A DNA stretch of 64,000 nucleotides from an uncultured Prevotellaceae bacterium. Its GTDB lineage: Bacteria; Bacteroidota; Bacteroidia; Bacteroidales; Bacteroidaceae. Position numbers and translations under genes: made by a program. Positions within the stretch are counted from its first letter, which is position 1, and each line of letters begins with the position of its first letter. Location: contig CASFNA010000016.1 in NCBI GenBank assembly GCA_949295905.1, positions 91,385 to 155,384 of the forward strand, written 5' to 3'. The notes below the pieces were generated by a model, which had not been told where the DNA came from, did no database searches, and saw only the letters and a list, made by a program, of their open reading frames with translations. Below, in pieces: positions 53,671 to 62,364 of the stretch.

Positions 53671-54987
53671 TTATCTTACCCTTATTTTCTTTCCGGCACG
53701 GATGTTGTTGCCGCGTATGCCGTTAAGTTGGCGCAGCTTTTTCACAGTGGTGTGGTTCCTCTCCGCTATTTCCGACAGAGTGTCGCCTTGTCGTATTGTG
53801 ACTCTTTTCACCCTTGAACGTCTCCTTCGCCGTGAAGAACTTTTGCGTTTTGTTGCGCTTTTACGTACGCTGCTGGTGCTGGTAGTATTGTCAACTTCAA
53901 CTAAAGAACGTCTTGTGAAAAGTGCGTCTGTCTTATAGTTGTAGATGGAGTCTTCGTTCGCAATGAAAGTGTTGGTTGCCGTAGCCGGCATTCTTATTAT
54001 TGAAGGCTTGTTGCTGCCGTTCACGATGTCGCGCCTGTATTGTGGGTTAAGCGTGCGCAGTTCGTCAATGTCTATACCGCAAACTTCGGCAATCTGCTTT
54101 AGGTGTACATCCTTGTTGACAACTATTGTGTCTGTCTTTGCCGGAAGTTGTGTGCGCATGGGGCATATGTTGTGCTCGCAGTAGTAGTTCATCACGTAAT
54201 TGGCTGCGATGAACGCCGGCACATATCCTCTGGTTTCGCGCGGCAGGTATGGGTATATTTTCCAATAGTCGGCTTCGCCTCCGGCACGGTGTATGGCCTT
54301 GTTGATGTTCTCCGGGCCGCAGTTGTACGCTGCGATTACGAGGCTCCAGTCACCGAATATGTTGTAAAGGTCTTTCAGGTATCTTGCGGCGGCGAACGAT
54401 GATTTTATTGGGTCGCGGCGTTCGTCAACCAGTGAATTCACTTCAAGTCCGTACTGTTTTCCCGTTGCGACCATGAATTGCCACAATCCGGCCGCCCCGG
54501 CGTGTGATGTCGCCATTGGATTTAGGGCAGACTCTATTACAGGAAGGTATTTCAGTTCGAGCGGCAGGCCGTAAGCCTCGAGCGCTTCTTCAAATATCGG
54601 GGTGTAGAAGTTTGATGCGCCGAGCATATAGCTCACCGAATGGCGCAGGCGGCCTGTATATCTGTCTATGAATTGCTGCACAATGTTATTGTACGGCATC
54701 TCCATGACATTTGGCAGGCGGCTAAGCCTTTCTATGTATGTCTCTTTCGGATATGTCTTGTTTTCGTCGCGGTAGTTGCAGTCGTTGTCAGGTTGAAGAT
54801 AGGTTTTTGAATAGTATAGGTTCAGGAGGCTGTCTACTTCATAGTTCATGGCTTCCGGCACGTCGATGATTTCTTCTTTCCCATCGTCGTCGGTCACAGT
54901 TATCTCCTCTTTCTCGTTTTGTGCCTGCGTCACGCAGTTTCCGCCGAGAATCATTGCGGCGATGATAATAAACGTCTTTTTTCTCAT
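53671..54987 (-). CDS. MltD-like lytic transglycosylase with LysM domains
   Basis: The start is ATG 54987 (MRKKTFIIIAAMILGGNCV); the frame to 55011 is an unlikely extension. The SLT domain has the catalytic Glu in LPVIESALNPMATSHAGAAG followed by LWQFMVATGKQYGL. One LysM-like segment (HLKQIAEVCGIDIDELRTLN) and one clear LysM (VTIRQGDTLSEIAERNHTTV) bind peptidoglycan. A basic S/R/K-rich linker (SVRKSATKRKSSSRRRRRSR) separates them. It cuts glycan strands in the periplasm. Confidence 0.93.
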   Translation of the reverse strand: MRKKTFIIIAAMILGGNCVTQAQNEKEEITVTDDDGKEEIIDVPEAMNYEVDSLLNLYYSKTYLQPDNDCNYRDENKTYPKETYIERLSRLPNVMEMPYNNIVQQFIDRYTGRLRHSVSYMLGASNFYTPIFEEALEAYGLPLELKYLPVIESALNPMATSHAGAAGLWQFMVATGKQYGLEVNSLVDERRDPIKSSFAAARYLKDLYNIFGDWSLVIAAYNCGPENINKAIHRAGGEADYWKIYPYLPRETRGYVPAFIAANYVMNYYCEHNICPMRTQLPAKTDTIVVNKDVHLKQIAEVCGIDIDELRTLNPQYRRDIVNGSNKPSIIRMPATATNTFIANEDSIYNYKTDALFTRRSLVEVDNTTSTSSVRKSATKRKSSSRRRRRSRVKRVTIRQGDTLSEIAERNHTTVKKLRQLNGIRGNNIRAGKKIRVR

Positions 54988-55037
54988 TCTTATATTATGT
55001 TGTATGTGCATGTTCAGGTTATTTGTTCTGCGTTATG

Positions 55038-55832
55038 TCAGAATGTTACCGAGCATTGTAGCCCTATGGATGATGACTTCAGTGGGTTTGCTGACGAGCG
55101 GTTGTTTATAATCGCAGGCTGTATGTGCAGGCTGAGGTCTTTTGATATGTCGAATTCAGACAGCGAAGCGTCAACGTAAGCGTCGATGACAGACAGGGCA
55201 TACACACCTATCAGTATGAAAATGCTAAGGTCTCTATACCTACGGTAGAAGTCCTTGCGCCGTCTGAAAAGGTCTTGGTAACGTTCCGTGTTCTCCGGCG
55301 TTATTGTATTGCCCAAATGTAGGAACTGGTTGTAGCTCTGCGTGTTAGGGTCGTTGTCCATTATGTCCATGTATGCCTGCGAATAATCGTGGTACATCTG
55401 CCCGTTCCATCTTATTGCATATAGGCATCCAAGAAAACCTCCGTACACAATTGGCAGTTTCCAATATTTGCGGTTGTATATTTGTCCGGCTCCAGGTATG
55501 ACAATTGCAAGCCACATTGCGCGCTTGGCACTCGGCCGCCATGTGCTCCAGTCACGCTTTTCCTTGCGCTTTTTGCCTACGGAGTCTTTTATGACGATGC
55601 TGGTTTGTTTTTGGTTTGCCGAATCAACAGATGTGACAATCTTTGCAATGGAGTCTTCCACAGCCGCATCCAATGCGCTGTCAGCCGTTATGGTCAAGGT
55701 GTCTTTAGCGTTGGCTGTGTATGACAGTGTGTCCGCTTCTGCGCCCTTGCACGGCAAGAGGACTGTCAGTGCAACACAAATGACCAGTGTCCTCGCCAAT
55801 ATGTATTTGGACAATCTGCTTTTGTTACTCAC
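55038..55832 (-). CDS. DUF5683 family membrane protein
   Basis: The 264-residue protein has an N-terminal signal anchor, a polar linker and the DUF5683 core: RAMWLAIVIPGAGQIYNRKYW, LPIVYGGFLGCLYAIRWNG, FYRRYRDLSIFILIGVYALS. Function unknown. It overlaps in context with parB (4 nt apart) and precedes mltD in a cluster conserved in Bacteroidota, which points to a role tied to chromosome or cell-wall partition. Confidence 0.88.
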   Translation of the reverse strand: MSNKSRLSKYILARTLVICVALTVLLPCKGAEADTLSYTANAKDTLTITADSALDAAVEDSIAKIVTSVDSANQKQTSIVIKDSVGKKRKEKRDWSTWRPSAKRAMWLAIVIPGAGQIYNRKYWKLPIVYGGFLGCLYAIRWNGQMYHDYSQAYMDIMDNDPNTQSYNQFLHLGNTITPENTERYQDLFRRRKDFYRRYRDLSIFILIGVYALSVIDAYVDASLSEFDISKDLSLHIQPAIINNRSSANPLKSSSIGLQCSVTF

Positions 55833-55836
55833 AACC

Positions 55837-56736
55837 TTATTGCTGTTCTTTCAGTGTGTCGAAAATGCTCATTATTTGCTTTAATTCCTCTTCGTTGGCG
55901 AATGGAATGCTGATTTTTCCCTTGCCGCTTGCCGACAAGGTCATTTGTACAGGTTTTCTGAACAGGTCGGTCATGCGCTGTTTCAGTGCCGTAATCTCTT
56001 CCGGCATCTGTTGCTTTGAGGCAATTTTCTTCTTTCCGCTTACAATGTCCTCACCGTTTTTCAGTTTCTGTACCATTTCTTCCACCTTGCGTACAGAGTA
56101 ACCGTTCTTCTGTATTTCCTTGAACAGTTTTACTTGCAGAGACGGACTGTCTATTGCAAGCAAGGCGCGGGCATGTCCCATGTCTATTTCCTTGTTCTGC
56201 AAGGCCATCTGTACTTGTGCCGGCAGTTTGAGCAGACGCAGGTAGTTGGCTATTGCCGTGCGGCTTTTGCCTACACGTTCAGACACTTTCTCCTGTGTCA
56301 TGCCGGTGCTTGACAGCAGGTGTTCGTATGCCAATGCGATTTCGATTGCGTTAAGGTCTTCGCGCTGTATGTTTTCGACGAGTGCCATTTCCATGACGTT
56401 CTCGTCCTTGATTGTGCGTATGTATGCCGGAATGGCCGTCAGTCCGGCGAGTTGCGATGCCCTCCAACGTCGTTCGCCGGCTATTATCTGGAACTTGTCC
56501 TCGTTAACCTGGCGCAATGTGATGGGCTGTATTATGCCTATTTCACGTATGCTGTTGGCCAGTTCCTGCAAGGCAGTCTCGTCAAACTCCCTGCGAGGCT
56601 GGTTGGGGTTGGCTTCTATTTGGCTTAACGGTATCTCGTTTATCGTCGAACTGCCTTGGGGACGCACGTCGTCGGTTGATATCAGCGCGTCGAGTCCGCG
56701 GCCTAATGCGTTGCCGTATCTTTTTTTTACTGCCAT
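55837..56736 (-). CDS. parB: Chromosome partition protein ParB
   Basis: The 299-residue protein has the N-terminal CTPase/ParB motif IQPITLRQVNEDKFQIIAGE, RRWRASQLAGL, and then a helix-turn-helix GMTQEKVSERVGKSRTAIAN and MGHARALLAI. The C-terminal dimerisation domain is present. It binds parS and loads onto DNA. No parS sequence of the TGTTTCACGTGAAACA type was noticed in the window. Confidence 0.94.
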   Translation of the reverse strand: MAVKKRYGNALGRGLDALISTDDVRPQGSSTINEIPLSQIEANPNQPRREFDETALQELANSIREIGIIQPITLRQVNEDKFQIIAGERRWRASQLAGLTAIPAYIRTIKDENVMEMALVENIQREDLNAIEIALAYEHLLSSTGMTQEKVSERVGKSRTAIANYLRLLKLPAQVQMALQNKEIDMGHARALLAIDSPSLQVKLFKEIQKNGYSVRKVEEMVQKLKNGEDIVSGKKKIASKQQMPEEITALKQRMTDLFRKPVQMTLSASGKGKISIPFANEEELKQIMSIFDTLKEQQ

Positions 56737-56847
56737 TTTATTTGTCTGGTTTTACGGTTGTTGCGGTTTTGCAGTCATACGGTATGTCGTTGCTCCTTTG
56801 GCGTTTCGCCTTTCAATAACATAGCCTTATAACCTTGCCGCACTACC

Positions 56848-57609
56848 TTAATTCTTGTTTATTATTTCCTTTGCCAGTGCAAGGTGGTTTTTGCTGCCAG
56901 TAGAGTCTGCGTCATAGAGAATTACGGGCAGTCCGTGGCTTGGCGATTCGCTTAGCTTAACGTTGCGCTGTATTACCGTCTTGAAGACAAGTTCTTGGAA
57001 ATGTCGTTTCACTTCGTCGTATATCTGGTTTGCCAGTTTGAGGCGGCTGTCGTACATCGTCAACAGGAATCCTTCAATTTCCAGTTTCGGGTTGAGCTTG
57101 CTTTTTATTATTTTAATAGTGTTCAGCAGTTTGCTGATGCCTTCAAGGGCAAAGTATTCACACTGTACAGGGATGATTACAGAGTTTGCCGCCGTAAGTG
57201 CGTTGACTGTGATGAGGCCGAGCGACGGCGAGCAGTCTATTAGTATGTAGTCGTAGTCGTTGCGTATGGGCGCAAGCAAGTTTTTTATCACTTGTTCCCT
57301 GTGTTCGATGTTCAGCATTTCTATTTCCGCGCCCACAAGGTCTATGTGGCTCGGTATAATGTCGAGTCCGTCGATGTCGGTAGTGTAGACGGCGTCGTGC
57401 ACGTCTGCCCCGTCGATAATACATTCATATAAAGTGCAGTCAATGTCTTTCGTGTTGACGCCAAGGCCGCTTGACGCGTTGGCCTGTGGGTCGGCATCGA
57501 TTACCAGAACCTTCTTTTCTAATGTGGCGAGCGAGGCCGCCAAGTTGATTGTCGTTGTGGTTTTGCCCACTCCGCCTTTTTGGTTTGCTAATGCGATAAT
57601 TTTTCCCAT
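56848..57609 (-). CDS. parA: Chromosome partition ATPase ParA
   Basis: The 253-residue protein starts MGKIIALANQKGGVGKTTTT (deviant Walker A), then KKVLVIDADPQANASSGLGV and YDYILIDCSPSLGLITVNAL. The start at 57609 is preferred over 57615 because the Walker A then sits at the usual distance. It positions the ParB-bound origin region. First gene of its cluster; a -7 box TACTTTTG (complement 57737-57744) lies upstream. Confidence 0.95.
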   Translation of the reverse strand: MGKIIALANQKGGVGKTTTTINLAASLATLEKKVLVIDADPQANASSGLGVNTKDIDCTLYECIIDGADVHDAVYTTDIDGLDIIPSHIDLVGAEIEMLNIEHREQVIKNLLAPIRNDYDYILIDCSPSLGLITVNALTAANSVIIPVQCEYFALEGISKLLNTIKIIKSKLNPKLEIEGFLLTMYDSRLKLANQIYDEVKRHFQELVFKTVIQRNVKLSESPSHGLPVILYDADSTGSKNHLALAKEIINKN

Positions 57610-57736
57610 TTTCATTGTAAGTTAGTTGACAAGTCATGAGCAGAAAAGAGACAAGATTGTTGTCGCCCCGTAGTTTATAAGGCAAATCTGCTTGCCTGCC
57701 TGTGTCTTGTCTACTTGTCCACCTGAAATTATTTTG

Positions 57737-57793
57737 CAAAAGTACATATTTTATGTGAGAAATAGCTGATTTAAACCTTTTTTCGTACTTTTG
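57737..57793. promoter_or_regulatory. Divergent promoters of parA and surE
   Basis: TACTTTTG boxes on the minus strand (complement 57737-57744, for parA) and on the plus strand (57786-57793, for surE, 24 nt before its ATG). Confidence 0.62.
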
Positions 57794-57816
57794 TAGGCGA
57801 AAGAAAATGATTTTTA

Positions 57817-58593
57817 ATGAAAACGATGAGACCGTTAATACTTATTTCCAATGATGACGGCTATCATGCCAAGGGCATCAATTCGCTTATAGACATGGTT
57901 TCTGATTTCGGCGACATCCTTGTCTGCGCCCCCGAGTCTGCCCGTTCGGGCTTTTCAACCGCTTTTTCAGCCACTACCCCTTTACGTTTGAAATTGCGCC
58001 GCGAGCGTGAAGGTATGCAGATGTGGTCGTGCAACGGCACGCCTGTCGATTGTGTAAAACTTGCCCTTAGCGAGCTTTGCAACGGGCGCAAGCCTGACAT
58101 GGTGATTGGCGGCATCAACCACGGTGACAACGCTTCGGTCAACTCCCATTATTCAGGCACGATGGGGGTGGTGCGCGAAGGGTGTATGAAATATATTCCG
58201 TCTGTGGCATTCTCACTTTGTGACCATGACGACAATGCCGATTTTGAACCGTTGAGAAAGTACGTAAAAGCCATCGTGTCAGGCGTTTTGTGCGATGGAT
58301 TGCCTAAGGGCGTATGCTTGAACGTAAATTTCCCATTGCAAAAAGAGTTCAAAGGGGTAAAGGTTTGCCGAATGGCCGGTGGAACGTGGGGCAACGAGGT
58401 TGTTCGCGCACATCACCCACGGGGCTATGATTACTTCTGGCTTGTGGGCGAATACACCAATGACGAGCCTGAAGCCGACGACACAGACAACTGGGCTTTG
58501 CGTCACGGCTACATAGCGATAACGCCTACAACAATAGACGTTACGGCTTATGGAATGGTAGAAAGAATAGAAAAATTAATCCATAATTCATAA
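57817..58593 (+). CDS. surE: 5'-nucleotidase SurE
   Basis: The 258-residue metal-dependent phosphatase acts on nucleoside monophosphates. The conserved motifs are LISNDDGYHAKGINSL (two Asp, metal), VCAPESARSGFSTAFS, WSCNGTPVDCVKLAL and MVIGGINHGDNASVNSHYSG. The start at 57817 (MKTMRPLILISNDDG) could also be the second Met. It is followed by lpxB in the same orientation across 141 nt of repeats. Confidence 0.95.
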   Translation: MKTMRPLILISNDDGYHAKGINSLIDMVSDFGDILVCAPESARSGFSTAFSATTPLRLKLRREREGMQMWSCNGTPVDCVKLALSELCNGRKPDMVIGGINHGDNASVNSHYSGTMGVVREGCMKYIPSVAFSLCDHDDNADFEPLRKYVKAIVSGVLCDGLPKGVCLNVNFPLQKEFKGVKVCRMAGGTWGNEVVRAHHPRGYDYFWLVGEYTNDEPEADDTDNWALRHGYIAITPTTIDVTAYGMVERIEKLIHNS

Positions 58594-58734
58594 ATTTAAA
58601 TGTACAATTCATAATTCGTAAATCATGATTGATGTCCAACGGCTAATTTGTCATATTATAACACATGGACGTGCAAGCGGTTAATGTCTGCCTGCCAATC
58701 ATGAATTATGAATTATGAATTATGAATTAAAATA
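58594..58734. repeat. Inverted ATTCATAAT-word repeat between surE and lpxB
   Basis: ACAATTCATAATTCGTAAATC on the left and three copies of ATGAATTATGAATT on the right, running directly into the lpxB start. A transcription terminator here would uncouple the two genes. Confidence 0.7.
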
Positions 58735-59892
58735 ATGAAGTATTATCTTATAGTGGGCGAAGCAAGCGGCGACCTTCACGCTTCGCGCCTTATGCGCTCG
58801 TTGCGGCGGCTTGACGGTGAGGCCGATTTCCGCTTTTTCGGCGGCGATTTGATGTCCGCCGTGGGCGGAACGCGTGTAAAACATTACCGCGAACTTGCTT
58901 ACATGGGCTTCGTCCCGGTACTGCTTCACCTGCGTACCATCTTCAAGAACATGGCTGTTTGCAAGCGCGACATAGTCGAATGGCAGCCTGACGTGGTAAT
59001 ACTTGTCGATTATCCGGGCTTCAACCTCGACATAGCGAAGTTTCTGCACGCCAACAACTCAATCCCCGTTTATTATTACATCTCGCCCAAAATCTGGGCA
59101 TGGAAGGAGTATAGGATAAAAAACATCAAGCGCGACGTAAGCGAAATGTTCTCCATTCTGCCGTTCGAAGTGCAGTTTTACGAGGGCAAGCACCATTTCC
59201 CCATTCACTATGTAGGCAATCCTACGGCAGACGAAGTGACCGAGTTTTTGGCTTCTTACACCGAAACTTTTGACGATTTTTGTCGCAAGAACGGACTTTC
59301 CACAGACAAACCGCTTATCGCCTTGTTGGCAGGCAGTCGCCGACAGGAAATAAAGGACAACCTGCCGGCCATGCTCGAGGCGGCCTCGCGTTATGCCGGA
59401 AAGTACCAGTTGGTAGTGGCCGGTGCGCCTTCAATACCGCATGAGTATTACGACAAGTTCATTTCAGGGCACGATGTGAGCGTGGTGTACGACCAGACGT
59501 ATCCCCTGCTCGCACATTCTACCTCCGCACTCGTCACCAGCGGTACGGCCACATTGGAGACCGCGCTGTTCGGCGTGCCGCAGGTTGTGTGCTACGAGAC
59601 GCCCATTCCCAAGGTCATCGCCTTCCTGCGCAAGCATTTAATCAAGGTGCGTTACATCTCGCTTGTCAACCTCATAGCCGACCGCGAGGTGGTAACGGAG
59701 CTTGTGGCCGACACGTTTTCGGTTGAGAACATCGCCAAAGAATTAGGCAAACTGCTGCCTGGCTCGACGGAACGCACGGCCATGCTCGATGGCTACGCCG
59801 AAGTGAAACGCCGCCTCGGAAAGAAAAACGCGCCCGACAATGCGGCGGAAATAATGGTAGGACTTCTGAAAAAAGAAAGCAAAGGACAATAG
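58735..59892 (+). CDS. lpxB: Lipid-A-disaccharide synthase
   Basis: The 385-residue GT-B glycosyltransferase joins UDP-diacylglucosamine and lipid X to make the lipid A disaccharide. It begins MKYYLIVGEASGDLHASRLM and has FFGGDLMSAVGG, VILVDYPGFNLDIAKFLH, YYISPKIWAWKEYRIKNIKR, and in the C-terminal half LLAGSRRQEIKDNLPAMLEA and HSTSALVTSGTATLETALFG. Complete and of normal length. Confidence 0.96.
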   Translation: MKYYLIVGEASGDLHASRLMRSLRRLDGEADFRFFGGDLMSAVGGTRVKHYRELAYMGFVPVLLHLRTIFKNMAVCKRDIVEWQPDVVILVDYPGFNLDIAKFLHANNSIPVYYYISPKIWAWKEYRIKNIKRDVSEMFSILPFEVQFYEGKHHFPIHYVGNPTADEVTEFLASYTETFDDFCRKNGLSTDKPLIALLAGSRRQEIKDNLPAMLEAASRYAGKYQLVVAGAPSIPHEYYDKFISGHDVSVVYDQTYPLLAHSTSALVTSGTATLETALFGVPQVVCYETPIPKVIAFLRKHLIKVRYISLVNLIADREVVTELVADTFSVENIAKELGKLLPGSTERTAMLDGYAEVKRRLGKKNAPDNAAEIMVGLLKKESKGQ

Positions 59893-59919
59893 CCTACATA
59901 CCCATACGCCGTTAAAAGA

Positions 59920-60152
59920 ACGTGAGTTCGGTATAAGGATAACGTTGTAATAACTCTATACCAAGCTGTCAGTAGGTAATCAGTCATTCCGCAGAAATGC
60001 GGAATCCAGTGTAAACGACCTGCTTTTGAGTGTATTTGTGTACTGGATTCCGCATTTCTGCGGAATGACTGATTACCTACTGACAGCTTGGAACACAAAG
60101 ATAGCAAGAAGTTATCATCTATCAAAAAGATAAATTCTTATGCCGAACAGAC
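59920..60152. mobile_element. MITE-like element M2, copy B
   Basis: It begins ACGTGAGTTCGGTATAAGG and ends CTTATGCCGAACAGAC. The 9-bp direct repeat GTTAAAAGA flanks it (59911-59919 and 60153-60161). Inside is a long palindrome with CAGTCATTCCGCAGAAATGC and its complement. The core differs from copy A except for the CATTCCGC...GCGGAATCCAGT module. Confidence 0.85.
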
Positions 60153-60166
60153 GTTAAAAGACAGGG

Positions 60167-60203
60167 AAAATGCCGTCCAAACAAAGCGTTTGGACGGCAT
60201 TTT
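60167..60203. terminator. Strong hairpin terminator between two M2 elements
   Basis: AAAATGCCGTCCAAAC (60167-60182) pairs with 60188-60203 over a 5-nt loop. A and T runs at both ends make it a bidirectional terminator, probably that of lpxB displaced by the insertions. Confidence 0.85.
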
Positions 60204-60226
60204 CATATTGCATAAACCGTTATCCT

Positions 60227-60417
60227 ACGCGAGTTCGGTATAACTTCTATTTTTCACAAACAGCGAAAACACCCTTTGTAGGGACATAATTCATTATGTC
60301 CGTACGCCGCGAAGAGGCGTATTATCAAAGCGAAGCACAATAAAAACGTTCTTTCAGAACGTGCGGACATAATGAATTATGTCCTTACAAAAGATGGTTT
60401 CTTATACCGAAAGACGT
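60227..60417. mobile_element. MITE-like element M2, copy C
   Basis: It begins ACGCGAGTTCGGTATAAC and ends TTATACCGAAAGACGT. It is flanked by TTATCCT at 60220-60226 and 60418-60424. The interior is not the CATTCCGC palindrome but a complete copy of foldback M1 (60273-60393). Confidence 0.78.
60273..60393. repeat. Foldback element M1, copy 2
   Basis: CCTTTGTAGGGACATAATTC opens and a near-complement closes the 121-bp element. The interior (TACGCCGCGAAGAGGCGTAT...) is the reverse complement of that in copy 1 at 691-833. It lies within the M2 copy C termini. Confidence 0.82.
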
Positions 60418-60467
60418 TTATCCTGTGTGTGAAACGTCACCTCTTCCATGGCGGTTGCACGGCAGTT

Positions 60468-61526
60468 TTATTTTAGATACTCCCTGTAAAACGCCTCGAT
60501 GTCGTCAAACGGGATTTTATCCAAGTTGTCGTAAAGGTCGGTATGGCTTGCTCCGGGCACAATGAGCAGTTTCTTGTTGTCGCCCGTCAGCCGCTTGAAG
60601 GTGTCCTCGCCCATGTATCTTGAGTGCGCCTTCTCGCCGTGCAATATCATGACCGCACTGCGTATTTCGTTGCAGTAAGCCATGATAGGCATGTTTATGA
60701 ACGGCAGTGCCGACGTAACGTTCCATCCATCGTTTGAGTTGAGCGAACGTTTGTGGTAGCCGCGCTTGGTCTTGTAATACGCGTGATAGTCCTTTACAAA
60801 CTGTGGGGCGTCGGCAGGCAGAGGGTCAACCACGCCTCCGGCGCGTGCGTAAGAGCCGCCCAGGTAGTCCTCGATGCGCTGTTCGTTGAGCTGGCGGCGC
60901 ATCTCGTAGCGCGCGCCGGCATTGTCGTTGGCGTCAAAATAGCCGTTGGCTATGTTGCGGCTGATGTCGTACATGGTCGAAGCCACGGTGGCCTTGACAC
61001 GCGTGTCGTTGGCTGCGGCGTTGACGGCAAAGCCTCCAAAGCCGCAAATGCCGAGTAGTCCGATGCGCTCGGGGTCAACGTCAGAGCGCGTAGAAAGGTA
61101 GTCTACTGCTGCCGAGAAATCCTCGGTGTTGATGTCGGGCGAGGCCACGTAGCGCGGCGTGCCGCCGCTTTCGCCAGTGAACGAGGGGTCGAAGGCCAGC
61201 GTGATGAAGCCCCGCTTGGCCAGCGTCTGCGCGTAGAGGCCCGAAGCCTGCTCCTTCACCGCCCCGAACGGGCCGCTCACGGCGATGGCGGCCAGCTGTC
61301 CGTTGGCGTCTTTCGGAGTGTAAAGGTCGGCGGCGAGGGTCACACCGTAGCGGTTGTGGAAGGTCACTTTCATGTGGTTCACTTTGTCGCTCTTAGGGAA
61401 AGTCTTGTCCCATTCCTGCGTAAGGTTAAGTTTTTCGTCTGTCATTTTCGTCTGATTTGAAGTTTGTGCAACCGCCGTTGCCGTCATGGCGAGCAGCGCG
61501 GCTGCGATAATTGTCCTTATTTTCAT
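60468..61526 (-). CDS. Secreted alpha/beta hydrolase with Cys nucleophile
   Basis: The 352-residue protein has a signal peptide (KIRTIIAAALLAMTATAVAQ) and a dienelactone-hydrolase-like fold: IAVSGPFGAVKEQASGLYAQ, FDPSFTGESGGTPRYVASPD, and the nucleophile elbow GLLGICGFGGFAV. There the usual Ser is Cys. Later ILHGEKAHSRYMGED and LIVPGASHTDLYDNLDKIPF supply the acid (Glu) and His. Periplasmic; substrate unknown. A -7 box TATCTTTG (complement 61572-61579) lies 46 nt upstream. From 61580 to 61751 no gene is seen. Confidence 0.87.
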   Translation of the reverse strand: MKIRTIIAAALLAMTATAVAQTSNQTKMTDEKLNLTQEWDKTFPKSDKVNHMKVTFHNRYGVTLAADLYTPKDANGQLAAIAVSGPFGAVKEQASGLYAQTLAKRGFITLAFDPSFTGESGGTPRYVASPDINTEDFSAAVDYLSTRSDVDPERIGLLGICGFGGFAVNAAANDTRVKATVASTMYDISRNIANGYFDANDNAGARYEMRRQLNEQRIEDYLGGSYARAGGVVDPLPADAPQFVKDYHAYYKTKRGYHKRSLNSNDGWNVTSALPFINMPIMAYCNEIRSAVMILHGEKAHSRYMGEDTFKRLTGDNKKLLIVPGASHTDLYDNLDKIPFDDIEAFYREYLK

Positions 61527-61751
61527 ATTGTAAATGTATTGCCAACAATACTTGTCTCATTATGTTTGATGCAAAGATAACTCTACATTTCAAGAACGAA
61601 TGTAGACGTTTGAGGGTTAAAACAAACACTTTTACTGATTTTTCCGTTGTCGTTTGACAATACGGCAAACGGCAGGTAAAGGTGTTGCAGACGGCAAGTC
61701 GTGTAGCAGTCGGCAACGTCTTTGTAAGTGCTTGATAATCAACGGGGTTGT

Positions 61752-61832
61752 AAAAGGCCGTCTTTTACACGCTAAAAGACGGCCTTTCAGGCTGCAAAAC
61801 ATGGCCTTTTGGAATGTAAAAGGCCGTCGATT
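61752..61832. repeat. Four-arm palindromic repeat, copy 14
   Basis: Arms TAAAAGGCCGTCTTTTAC, TAAAAGACGGCCTTTC, CAAAACATGGCCTTTTG, GTAAAAGGCCGTCGATT, preceded by TTGATAATCAACGGGG. Exact 14-mers are at 61753-61766 and 61774-61787. Confidence 0.92.
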
Positions 61833-61899
61833 GGAAAACGTGCGGCGGCGTTGGCATAGATTTTCGCTGCTTGTCGGGCGTTATTTCACGCTTAAGCAT

Positions 61900-61907
61900 T
61901 ATCTTTG
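61900..61907 (+). promoter_or_regulatory. -7 box of the SMR gene
   Basis: TATCTTTG, 39 nt before the ATG. The short leader leaves no room for a guanidine riboswitch. Confidence 0.6.
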
Positions 61908-61946
61908 CACCGTTCTTTCAACCATGTATTTTACATTCGTCAAGCA

Positions 61947-62270
61947 ATGAACTGGATAATACTTATCGTGGCGGGGCTGTTCGAGACGGGTTTCGCCGCA
62001 TGCCTCGGCAAGATGAAGGAGACGGCCGGCGCGGAGCATTGGGCATGGTGCGCGGGCTTCATAGTGTGCCTGCTGCTAAGCATGGTGCTGCTTGCCAAGG
62101 CCGTGCACACCATCCCCATTGGCACGGCCTACCCCGTATGGACGGGCATAGGGGCGGTGGGGACGGTCGTGGTCGGCATCATATTCTTCAAAGAACCGGC
62201 TACGTTCTGGCGGCTGTTCTTCATCACTACGCTCATCGCCTCTATCGTAGGACTGAAGATGTCGCACTGA
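61947..62270 (+). CDS. SMR-family exporter, Gdx/SugE type
   Basis: The start is ATG 61947 (MNWIILIVAGLFETGFAACL); a longer frame from 61905 would precede the transcription start. The 107-residue protein has four membrane helices, the essential Glu13-like residue in helix 1, and IPIGTAYPVWTGIGAVGTVV, the pattern of guanidinium exporters. It would work as a dual-topology dimer exchanging a cation for protons. It lacks the guanidine riboswitch often found with Gdx genes. Confidence 0.9.
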   Translation: MNWIILIVAGLFETGFAACLGKMKETAGAEHWAWCAGFIVCLLLSMVLLAKAVHTIPIGTAYPVWTGIGAVGTVVVGIIFFKEPATFWRLFFITTLIASIVGLKMSH

Positions 62271-62284
62271 ATTAAGTTAAAAGA

Positions 62285-62345
62285 GAAAAACGAAAAGTGA
62301 AAAATCCATTACTTCTTAGCCAATGGATTTTTCACTTTTCGTTTT
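62285..62345. terminator. Bidirectional hairpin after the SMR gene
   Basis: 25 bp (62285-62309) pair perfectly with 62321-62345 over an 11-nt loop. The arms end in A and T runs. It lies between convergent genes. Confidence 0.85.
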
Positions 62346-62364
62346 TATCTTTTCGTTTCCGTCC

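Noticed and set aside
55837-57615. parS sites around parAB marking the replication origin
   Set aside because: I found no 16-bp TGTTTCACGTGAAACA-like palindrome and no dnaA box cluster or dnaA/dnaN gene in the window.
61850-61946. Guanidine riboswitch before the Gdx-type gene
   Set aside because: The -7 box leaves a leader of about 33 nt, too short for any known guanidine riboswitch, and no conserved motif is visible.
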